Assembly (NCBI GenBank): GCA_017861475.1
Contig: JAGFXV010000064.1
Coordinates: 1 to 7,493, forward strand
Source: Bacillota bacterium
Lineage (GTDB): Bacteria > Bacillota > Syntrophomonadia > Syntrophomonadales > Syntrophomonadaceae
DNA length: 7,493 nucleotides
Direction of reading: 5' to 3'
The notes under the pieces were generated by a model. It did not search any database. It was not told the DNA's origin and saw only the letters and a program-made list of their open reading frames with translations. Below, piece after piece: positions 1 to 5,981 of the stretch (positions are counted from its first letter, which is position 1; each line of letters begins with the position of its first letter). The translations under genes and the position numbers were made by a program.

Positions 1-1752
1 TTCCGGGTTGGCATTGGTTACTTTATCCAGGCTCAGAATAAATGTCAGGGCACTATTAAAATCCCCGTTCTCGCTGAGCGTGTCGATGCGTTTCATGACC
101 TTGCTCCATGCAGCTTCCGTTTTCTTGATTTCCACTCGCTTGATAAACTCCTCAACTTCCCTGTCTTCCAGATTTTGCTCTTCCATTACCATGGAGATCC
201 GGGCAAATACAGCCTCCAGACCCTCCTCAGCCGCTATACGGCTCATTTCATGCATCTTGTCTTCTTTTCCTTCCTGTTGCTCAAATATATTTGCCAGGGT
301 TTTATAATCCGGGTTGGCAAAGAAGTTAATCCCTATTCTTGCTTGTACTTTGGCGAATGTTTTTTCATCATTTAGCATAGCTGCCAGGATCTTTTCTTGT
401 ATACCATATTTTCCGTATTTATTATTATCCCTGATAATTCCAGTTTTATTCCTTGCGGTTCCGGGTCGTCCCGATTGGATCTCCCGGGCAACGATAATCT
501 CCTCCAGCCGCAGTTTCCGGGCCAGGATTTTTATGTAATACTCTTGTTCTACTACACTGCCTAGTGAATTGATATCTTCTTTTAACTGTGCGATGATTTT
601 GGTTTTCGCATCAAGATCAAGCCTGTCACTGGTATTGATAAATCTATTCAGCTTAAATTCAATATGATTATACGTATTATTCTGTATGTGATGCAGAAAT
701 CCCTCTTTACCATATTTTTCAATAAAATCATCAGGATCTTTACCAGCCGGCAGAACAATTACTTCAACTTTTAAATCTTGCCGGCGCAGAATCTCGATCG
801 CTCTCATCGTTTCCCGCTGTCCTGCCTCATCACCATCGTAAAGTACAATTGTCTTTTCAGCATATCGATGCAGCAATGCTGCCTGCTCGTCAGTCAATGA
901 AGTTCCCAGCGAAGCTACCACATTTATTATTCCGGATTGCTGCAGTTTGATACAATCCATATAGCCTTCGACCAGAATGACTTCATTCCTGCTGCGAATT
1001 TCCTCCCGTGCCTGGGTCAGTCCATACAGGTTTTTGCGTTTGGAATAAATGTCAGTCTCCGCTGTATTCAGATATTTCGGCATGGCATCTCCCAAAGCCC
1101 GTCCGCCAAATCCAAGTATATCGCGGTTGTATTGGGTTATCGGGAAAATGATGCGGTCACGGAACAAATCATAATATCGTTCCTGGTTGTCATTGCGTTT
1201 GATCAGCCCGGAATTCTTGACCAGCTCCAGAGAAAATCCTTTTCTGAGCAGATAATCTGTCAGTGACTGCCACTCATTGGGTGAATAGCCAAGGTTAAAT
1301 ACCTCTATCGTCTTTTGGCTGATACCTCTTTGGGCCAGGTATTCCCTGGCTGGTCTGCCTCTGTCGGATTGCAGCTGCTGCTGAAAGAAAACGGCGGCAG
1401 CATTGTTGACTGCAATCATCTGCTTGTGCAGATCCTGATTTTTTTTGCTTTTGTTTACAGCCAGGTCAACTCCGGCTTTGGCCGCCAGCAGTTCCAATGC
1501 TTCTCTGAATTCCAGCCCATCGCGTTTCATCAGGTAGGAAAAAATATTGCCTCCCGCATGGCAGCCAAAACAATAGTACATTTGCTTTTCCCGGCTGGCA
1601 CTGAACGAAGGTGTTTTTTCCTGATGAAACGGACAGAGTCCCCAGTATCGGTTTCCCTTACGATTAAGACTCACAGTTTCGGAAATTAGTTCCACAATGT
1701 CGATTTTTGATTCTATTTCACGTATAAGCTGATCATCAAAATAATTCGCCAT
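1..1752 (-). CDS. dnaG: DNA primase DnaG, C-terminus cut off by the window edge
   Basis: DnaG synthesises the RNA primers for Okazaki fragments and works with the replicative helicase at the fork. I translated the frame in full: 584 codons from ATG at 1752, with no stop or frameshift, running off the left edge. The CHC2 zinc finger is intact (C40, H43, C61, C64, in CPFH and CFGC). The TOPRIM catalytic core shows EGYMD at 262-266 and DGDEAG at 306-311, giving the expected metal-binding acidic residues E262, D306 and D308. The region after about residue 440 should be the helicase-binding domain. Family members are usually about 600 residues, so roughly 20-40 residues are probably missing. AGGTGA at 1761-1756 is the ribosome binding site. 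It follows dgt by 85 bases on the same strand, the usual clostridial order, in which the primary sigma factor gene comes next. Identification is firm. Confidence 0.97.
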   Translation of the reverse strand, partial: MANYFDDQLIREIESKIDIVELISETVSLNRKGNRYWGLCPFHQEKTPSFSASREKQMYYCFGCHAGGNIFSYLMKRDGLEFREALELLAAKAGVDLAVNKSKKNQDLHKQMIAVNNAAAVFFQQQLQSDRGRPAREYLAQRGISQKTIEVFNLGYSPNEWQSLTDYLLRKGFSLELVKNSGLIKRNDNQERYYDLFRDRIIFPITQYNRDILGFGGRALGDAMPKYLNTAETDIYSKRKNLYGLTQAREEIRSRNEVILVEGYMDCIKLQQSGIINVVASLGTSLTDEQAALLHRYAEKTIVLYDGDEAGQRETMRAIEILRRQDLKVEVIVLPAGKDPDDFIEKYGKEGFLHHIQNNTYNHIEFKLNRFINTSDRLDLDAKTKIIAQLKEDINSLGSVVEQEYYIKILARKLRLEEIIVAREIQSGRPGTARNKTGIIRDNNKYGKYGIQEKILAAMLNDEKTFAKVQARIGINFFANPDYKTLANIFEQQEGKEDKMHEMSRIAAEEGLEAVFARISMVMEEQNLEDREVEEFIKRVEIKKTEAAWSKVMKRIDTLSENGDFNSALTFILSLDKVTNANPE

Positions 1753-1837
1753 TATTCACCTACATTTCTATATCCAAAAGAAAATACCTGCTTTATTTAA
1801 TGAAATTTGTCAAAATCGCTTTTATTATAAGATTATT
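1753..1837 (-). other. dgt-dnaG intergenic spacer
   Basis: This 85-base AT-rich spacer holds the dnaG ribosome binding site (AGGTGA, 1761-1756). It also has a TTGACA at 1813-1808 without a convincing -10 element at 16-18 bases. No terminator with a U-run is visible, so dgt and dnaG are probably co-transcribed. An extra weak promoter for dnaG cannot be excluded. Confidence 0.5.
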
Positions 1838-2896
1838 TTAAATTTCTTCTTTTAGGGTTGAAGGAAACGGCACATGGGAATGGGGTATATATATGTCTTC
1901 AAACACAGCGATGCAGTAATCGTCACTCATCCCTGAGATATAATCAACAACCGCCGCTTCAACACCTTCTTCATCAGCGATCTGCTGATAAAGCATGCTC
2001 ATACGCCCGGGATGTTTCATATAATAGCCAAATAACTGCTCAATGATGAACATGGCCCGGCGTCTTTCAGCCAGGCAAACCGAACCCCGGTAAACGTTTT
2101 CAAACATAAACTCTCGTAAACCCAGCAGAGCTTTTTCAATTTCCGGGCTTGGCTCGACGCTGAACCCGGATCCTTCTTCCAGCAACCTGCGGCTGTAATG
2201 AATGGTATCGGTAACCAGTGTTGCGATCCTCTTGCTGAGAGTATCGCCCAAAATCTCACGGTACTCCCGGGGGATCTGCTCCAAAACCAACAATCCGGCA
2301 CGAATTGAATCATCTATATCATGCTGGACATAGGCAATTTTATCACTCAGCCTGATCACCTGGCCTTCCAGGGTGGCGGCTGATACATTTTCCCCATAGC
2401 CGCTGTGGTGCAGTACTCCATCCAGCACTTCCTCGCTCAGATTAAGTCCGCTGCGGTCTTTATGTTGTTCAACTCTGGTCAGTACTCTGATGCTGTTTTC
2501 ATTATGGCGGAAATGACCGCTGACAAGTTCATCCAAAATCTGTTCTCCGGCATGGGCAAACGGAGTATGCCCGACATCATGGGCCAGCGCGATGGCTTCG
2601 ATCAGATCCAGATTAAGATTTAATCCTGCCCCTATGGTTTTGGCGATCTGATTGACTTCCAGCGTATGGGTCAGTCTGGTCCGGTAATGGTCTCCCGGCG
2701 GAGCTATAAAAACCTGGGTTTTATGTTTCAGTCGCCGAAATGATTTGGAATGAATGACCCGATCCCGGTCAACCATGAAGCAGGTACGGATCGGATCAGG
2801 CTCTTCAGCAATACTCCTGCCCTGGGAAGAATCGGAACGGGTGGCCAGCGGATGCAGCATCGCTCTTTCCCTCTGTTCAATTTCGTTCCTGATCAT
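1838..2896 (-). CDS. dgt: dGTP triphosphohydrolase-like protein (HD domain)
   Basis: Members of this family are cytoplasmic metal-dependent HD hydrolases that cut deoxynucleoside triphosphates, classically dGTP, to the nucleoside and triphosphate. They thereby influence dNTP pools. The 352-residue protein has the conserved N-terminal region with SFRRLKHKTQV and GDHYRTRLTHTLEV, then AHDVGHTPFAHAGE. The HD metal site is complete: H77, H106-D107 and D185 (in RLSDKIAYVQHD). Its length matches the shorter Gram-positive class rather than the roughly 500-residue enterobacterial Dgt. The longest frame opens at GTG 2905, but that codon lies inside the GAGGTGA ribosome binding site (2908-2902). The ATG at 2896, five bases downstream, is therefore the start. 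It lies immediately before dnaG, a common clostridial pairing. Substrate preference (dGTP only, or several dNTPs) cannot be read from the sequence. Confidence 0.93.
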   Translation of the reverse strand: MIRNEIEQRERAMLHPLATRSDSSQGRSIAEEPDPIRTCFMVDRDRVIHSKSFRRLKHKTQVFIAPPGDHYRTRLTHTLEVNQIAKTIGAGLNLNLDLIEAIALAHDVGHTPFAHAGEQILDELVSGHFRHNENSIRVLTRVEQHKDRSGLNLSEEVLDGVLHHSGYGENVSAATLEGQVIRLSDKIAYVQHDIDDSIRAGLLVLEQIPREYREILGDTLSKRIATLVTDTIHYSRRLLEEGSGFSVEPSPEIEKALLGLREFMFENVYRGSVCLAERRRAMFIIEQLFGYYMKHPGRMSMLYQQIADEEGVEAAVVDYISGMSDDYCIAVFEDIYIPHSHVPFPSTLKEEI

Positions 2897-2996
2897 CCAT
2901 TTCACCTCATTAAATTATGGTTATATTCATTCTTGCCCTTCACCGCATAAGACATTGAAAGCAAACATCAGTTCACTTGTTTACTTTTAATACTAC

Positions 2997-3027
2997 AATA
3001 TACTGTTGAAATCCTTCATTCTTGCAA
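2997..3027 (-). promoter_or_regulatory. Candidate weak promoter for dgt-dnaG
   Basis: TTGCAA (3027-3022) and TATATT (3002-2997) resemble -35 and -10 elements, but the 19-base spacing is longer than the usual 17. It lies downstream of the kinase terminator and about 100 bases before dgt. That is the right place for a promoter of the dgt unit, because the terminator at 3095-3057 separates it from the upstream operon. I see no better candidate in this gap. Low confidence. Confidence 0.25.
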
Positions 3028-3096
3028 ATATTTTGTGATATAAAAATCCGACTGGCAAAAACATGCCTGAAACCGTTAATAAACGATATCAGGCAA
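3026..3096 (-). repeat. Dispersed intergenic repeat, copy 1 (after the kinase gene)
   Basis: This sequence of about 70 bases aligns with 5949-5881 on the same strand. Shared blocks in order are an imperfect palindrome with CTGA and TCAG arms, a loop region reading GTTT, an optional C, then ATTAAC, a run of five or more T, CC, and then CGGATTTTT, ending in an AT-rich tail with ATTT. The similarity extends well past the hairpin, so it is not explained by both being terminators. The first arm overlaps the stop codon of the kinase gene. Confidence 0.6.
3057..3095 (-). terminator. Intrinsic terminator of the two-component operon
   Basis: In the minus-strand transcript UGCCUGA (3095-3089) pairs with UCAGGCA (3070-3064). 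An inner stem around CGUU/AACG has only one mismatch and closes a UAUU loop. UG and then five U (3061-3057) follow. The kinase stop codon TGA (3091-3089) is part of the first arm. This hairpin is also the first half of the repeat shared with the ppdK terminator. Confidence 0.75.
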
Positions 3097-4483
3097 GATA
3101 CATCAGATAATAATAAACAGAGTATAATTCTATCATAATTTCTGTGCCGATCCCAGCCTGACTGGTGGCACTGATCCTGCCGCCATGAAGTTCAACGATC
3201 TGCCTGGCGATGGAAAGGCCAAGTCCGTAACCGCCGGTTGCTTTCGTCCTGGATTCATCCACCCGGTAGAATCTGTCAAAAATCCTGTTCAGGCTTGTCG
3301 CCGGAATCCCGACCCCCTGATCCCGGACCGTTAGTTGAATGCCTTTTGCAGTGGGTTTGGCTTGAATTTCCACCTGAGCTCTGCCCCGCCTGAATTTTAT
3401 GCTGTTGTCGACCAGAATTCGCAGCACCTGTTTCAAGGCGTTATAATCAGCATTAACACTGAGTTTCTCATCACAATGAGCCGAAATTTCTATATCACTG
3501 CAACTGATCAGAGTTTCATCGACAACCTCTCGCAAAAGGTTTTTCAAGGGAAACTCCTGTTTTTGCAGGGAAATCACATTATTGTCTCCCTTGGCCAGGC
3601 TGAGCAGATTGTCTACCAATCTGCTCATATTCTCGGTTTCAGTCTTCAACGTCTTCAGTGATCTGTCAAGCTGTTCATGGTCATCCTTTCCCCAACGGTT
3701 GAGCATATTTACATGTCCATGAATGATAGCCAGCGGGGTACGCAATTCATGGGAAGCATCGGAGACAAATCTTTTTTGCGTTTCAAAATCCATTTCCAAT
3801 CTCGAAATCATTTGATTAATGGTATCAGCAAGTTCATCCAATTCATCCCCGGTACCATTGGTGACTATTCTTTTATTTAAGCTGCTTGAGGTTATTTCTT
3901 GCGCTGTTTCAGTTATTTCCTTGATGGGCCTGAGCAGTTTTTGGCTGAGAAAAGATCCGGAAAAAACGCCTACAATAGTGCCCAATATGCCTATAATGAT
4001 CAGTATTCCCAATATGGCTTCTGAATTGGCACCAATATCTTCAAAGGCCTTGGTGACCTCCACATAATAGAGCTCACCGCCGGCATTGACGATTCTGCTG
4101 GTAGAAATACTTCCTTTTTCATGCGCAAAGTTTTCAGCTTTATGATTTTCGAAACGATCTTCAAAGTGATTTCTTTTAGCCGGAAAGGACCTTTCCATAC
4201 TTGAATAAATCATGTTACTGCTACTGTCATAGACGATAAAATAAATCCCCTGGCTCAGACTAAGATTGCTGAGGCTCGAATCGCTTACATTCTGCGAATT
4301 GGAAATATAGCTTGCTATGATATCTGCATTGGAAGACAGGATCGCTTCACTATCTTTAATCAAATAATTTCTGATGAGATAAAAGGTCAGCACAGTAAAC
4401 ACCATCAGTATGACAACCAATACAATCGAATATATTAATGTAAGTTTTTTTGATATGGACAAACCTCGGACTCCAAAGCGCAT
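3089..4483 (-). CDS. Membrane sensor histidine kinase of a two-component system
   Basis: It autophosphorylates on histidine in response to a signal and passes the phosphate to the regulator encoded just upstream. Numbering from the ATG at 4483 (464 residues): membrane helix 1 about 14-38, an extracytoplasmic sensor of about 118 residues (39-156), membrane helix 2 about 157-180, HAMP about 181-233, then the dimerisation domain with FVSDASHELRTPL (H245). The ATPase domain has the N box LRILVDNSIKF (N360), DQGVGI (D388) and GGYGLGL (417-423). All catalytic motifs are present. The longest frame starts at 4504, inside the regulator gene. AAAGGTGA (4496-4489) sits five bases before the ATG at 4483, so that start is preferred. 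The sensor contains a His- and acid-rich stretch (H106, H114, H121). The C-terminus carries a tail, SVYYYLMYLA, that is unusual after the kinase fold. The stimulus is unknown. Confidence 0.95.
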   Translation of the reverse strand: MRFGVRGLSISKKLTLIYSIVLVVILMVFTVLTFYLIRNYLIKDSEAILSSNADIIASYISNSQNVSDSSLSNLSLSQGIYFIVYDSSSNMIYSSMERSFPAKRNHFEDRFENHKAENFAHEKGSISTSRIVNAGGELYYVEVTKAFEDIGANSEAILGILIIIGILGTIVGVFSGSFLSQKLLRPIKEITETAQEITSSSLNKRIVTNGTGDELDELADTINQMISRLEMDFETQKRFVSDASHELRTPLAIIHGHVNMLNRWGKDDHEQLDRSLKTLKTETENMSRLVDNLLSLAKGDNNVISLQKQEFPLKNLLREVVDETLISCSDIEISAHCDEKLSVNADYNALKQVLRILVDNSIKFRRGRAQVEIQAKPTAKGIQLTVRDQGVGIPATSLNRIFDRFYRVDESRTKATGGYGLGLSIARQIVELHGGRISATSQAGIGTEIMIELYSVYYYLMYLA

Positions 4484-4496
4484 AGTGATCACCTTT

Positions 4497-5186
4497 CTAT
4501 GCATTTTCCTTCATTATGAATCCTATCCCTCTAACGGTTGTAATGTACTTTTCTTTCGCATTATCTTCCAGTTTTCCCCTGAGATAGCTGACATACACAT
4601 CAACTACGTTGGTATCCCCGATATAATCGTAGCCCCAAACCGCGTTTAAAATCTGATCCCTGGTCAGCACATTGTTCTTATTCTTGATCAAAAACTCGAG
4701 TAATTGGTATTCCTTTTTGGTCAGGTCAATGACAACATCTCCTTTTAGAATTTCCCCAAAGGATCGATTCAAGGTGATGTCCTTAAAGCTCAGGAACTGC
4801 TTGGTTTTTTCGTAATGACTACCGGCAGAAGCAGTTCTTAACACCGAGCGCATCCTGGCAAGTAATTCCTCTATTGCAAAAGGCTTGGTCAAATAATCAT
4901 TGGCACCGGTATCAAGGCCTGTTACCCTATCCATGATCTGATCCCTGGCTGTAAGCATAATGATCGGAATATCAGAAAATTTTCTTACCCTTCTGCAAAT
5001 CTCGATCCCATTTAATCCCGGCAGCATGATATCGAGCAAAACGATGTCAAATTTTTCGTTCTGTATCTTCTCAAAGCCCTCTCTTCCGTCACTTGCGGCC
5101 TCTACTTCATAGCCTTCATAAGTTAATTCCGGCTTTAGGAAGCTTATGATCTCAGCTTCGTCTTCAATAATTAAAACGCTGGTCAT
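4497..5186 (-). CDS. OmpR/PhoB-family response regulator
   Basis: It is a cytoplasmic transcription factor activated by phosphorylation. The 229-residue protein has an N-terminal receiver domain with the acidic pocket E8-D9, phospho-acceptor D52 (in LLDIMLPG), T79 and K101 (in YLTKPF). A C-terminal winged helix (about 128-227) has LTKKEYQLLEFL, the recognition region VVDVYVSYLRGKLE and the wing ITTVRGIGFIM. The longest frame begins at TTG 5207, but AAAGGAG (5201-5195) lies inside that extension, eight bases before the ATG at 5186. The ATG is therefore the start. The stop is 13 bases before the kinase start, so the two genes form a classic cognate pair. The targets are not visible, although the phased repeats upstream of the preceding small gene are a possible autoregulatory site. 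Confidence 0.96.
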   Translation of the reverse strand: MTSVLIIEDEAEIISFLKPELTYEGYEVEAASDGREGFEKIQNEKFDIVLLDIMLPGLNGIEICRRVRKFSDIPIIMLTARDQIMDRVTGLDTGANDYLTKPFAIEELLARMRSVLRTASAGSHYEKTKQFLSFKDITLNRSFGEILKGDVVIDLTKKEYQLLEFLIKNKNNVLTRDQILNAVWGYDYIGDTNVVDVYVSYLRGKLEDNAKEKYITTVRGIGFIMKENA

Positions 5187-5220
5187 GAGTTCTTCTCCTT
5201 TGTTCAAAAACTTATACGAA

Positions 5221-5247
5221 AGCCGAAAAACGTAAAGTTCTTCGGCT
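5221..5247 (-). promoter_or_regulatory. Hairpin in the leader between the small gene and the regulator gene
   Basis: The minus-strand RNA folds into an 11-bp stem with a five-base UUUAC loop: AGCCGAA, G and AAC pair with GUU, U and UUCGGCU, including one G-U pair. What follows (UUCGUAUAAGUUUUUG) is a poor terminator tail. It may be a leaky terminator or attenuator that lowers regulator and kinase expression relative to the small protein, or an mRNA processing or stability element. It lies 34 bases before the regulator start codon. Confidence 0.5.
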
Positions 5248-5317
5248 CTGTAAAGGCATCAAATTAGTCTTTTTATCATATTAGCACTTTGCACAGGTTA
5301 TTGGAAAGCAGATACCA

Positions 5318-5731
5318 TTAACGCTTCTCCCTGAAGTCATGATTATTATTCATGCCCGGGCACCCTCCGTCATGAAAATCAACGTTTCCTTTTTCATACA
5401 AACGTTCTCTGTTCTCATCCCGGATACTTATTACCTGGCCTTGCAGGTTTTTCGTGATTTCAATCCTGTCTCCTGCTTGTACCCCCAGGTTGGATATTGG
5501 ATATTGACCTGCGTCTATCGTTTTCGTTGTCAGTATATTAGCCACAGTGATTTTGCTCCCGTCAACTTTTTGCACAGTGCCCTCTATTTGAAACAGCAAT
5601 GAGAAGGCAATTTTCAATGCGGCAACGATAACAATAATTACGATTGCTCCAATTAGAGTCTTCTTGTTAAATACTTTAGCATTGAATTTCCTGACACTTT
5701 GATTTTGAAAAAAAGCCTTGATTTTCTCCAT
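5318..5731 (-). CDS. Unrecognised small single-pass membrane protein
   Basis: I do not recognise a named family. The 137-residue protein has a short basic N-terminus (1-24), one strong membrane helix (about 25-48, TLIGAIVIIVIVAAL onward) and then an outward-facing or anchored beta-rich domain (about 50-105). That domain begins EGTVQKVDGSKITVAN, a pattern like the small barrel domains of DUF5666-type proteins; this resemblance is weak and by eye. The polar C-terminus contains HDGGCPGMNNNHDF (120-133), with two His and one Cys. The longest frame begins at GTG 5761, but that lies next to the expected transcription start and has no ribosome binding site. GGGAGGT (5749-5743) instead precedes the ATG at 5731, with a longish 11-base gap. 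It is the first gene before the regulator and kinase, so it may be their accessory signal protein or a target. That role is inference. Confidence 0.8.
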   Translation of the reverse strand: MEKIKAFFQNQSVRKFNAKVFNKKTLIGAIVIIVIVAALKIAFSLLFQIEGTVQKVDGSKITVANILTTKTIDAGQYPISNLGVQAGDRIEITKNLQGQVISIRDENRERLYEKGNVDFHDGGCPGMNNNHDFREKR

Positions 5732-5768
5732 TTTTATTTTGTACCTCCCGATTAATATCACTGGCTAA

Positions 5769-5834
5769 ATTATAATTTTCAAACCTTTGAATACCATTAG
5801 AGAAACGATAAATTTTCATTAAATTTCTCTAAGA
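5769..5834 (-). promoter_or_regulatory. Promoter with phased repeats before the small gene and two-component operon
   Basis: A perfect TATAAT lies at 5774-5769 with no good -35 element at 16-18 bases, as in activator-dependent promoters. Upstream are hexamers TCTTAG (5834), TTTAAT (5823), TTTATC (5812) and TCTAAT (5801), each starting 11 bases after the previous one. This is the arrangement used by OmpR/PhoB-family regulators. The same stretch contains a 9-bp inverted repeat, TTAGAGAAA (5832-5824) and TTTCTCTAA (5805-5797). The predicted transcript would start near 5762, just before the GGGAGGT ribosome binding site. The -10 call is reasonable; the operator is inference. Confidence 0.5.
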
Positions 5835-5880
5835 TATACCCGATCCATCTATGTTTTCAGATCGTGTTAAAAGAAATCGG

Positions 5881-5949
5881 AAATAAATTTATACCAGAAA
5901 AATCCGGCAGGTAAAAAAATCTGACACGGTTAATGAAACCATGTCAGAC
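5881..5949 (-). repeat. Dispersed intergenic repeat, copy 2 (after ppdK)
   Basis: This is the second copy of the sequence at 3096-3026, in the same orientation and again just after a gene end. It has the same order of blocks: CTGA arm, GTTTCATTAAC loop region, TCAG arm, T-run, CC, CGGATTTTT and an AT-rich tail ending in ATTT. Compared with copy 1 there are scattered substitutions and small gaps, including compensating or wobble changes in the stem. Confidence 0.6.
5913..5948 (-). terminator. Intrinsic terminator of ppdK
   Basis: The minus-strand RNA pairs UCUGACA (5948-5942) with UGUCAGA (5926-5920). The stem continues through a U-G pair and GGUU/AACC, giving a 12-bp stem and a UCAUU loop, followed by seven U (5919-5913). 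It begins 33 bases after the ppdK stop codon. It is a strong terminator that separates ppdK from the signalling operon. Confidence 0.88.
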
Positions 5950-5981
5950 TTCAATAAAATTATTCGATTACAATTTTTACC

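Noticed and set aside
937..1689. Plus-strand open frames of 109 and 124 codons (937-1266, 1315-1689)
   Set aside because: They lie wholly opposite the intact dnaG frame, including its zinc-finger and TOPRIM motifs, have no recognisable domain, and are explained as antisense shadows.
1..1752. Suspicion that dnaG is broken, because its frame shows no end in the window
   Set aside because: Triplet-by-triplet reading gives an uninterrupted 584-codon frame; the gene simply continues past the left edge.
1785..1813. TTGACA as a dnaG promoter -35 element
   Set aside because: The hexamer matches the consensus, but the bases at 16-18 spacing (around CAGGTA) do not resemble a -10 element, so no promoter was called.
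1802..1846. Inverted repeat GAAATTT/AAATTTC after dgt as a terminator
   Set aside because: The arms are almost all A and T, the loop is long and no U-run follows on the minus strand; it is compatible with chance in AT-rich DNA.
2017..2313. Minus-strand open frame of 98 codons inside dgt
   Set aside because: It overlaps the dgt coding sequence in another frame, and its translation shows no family features.
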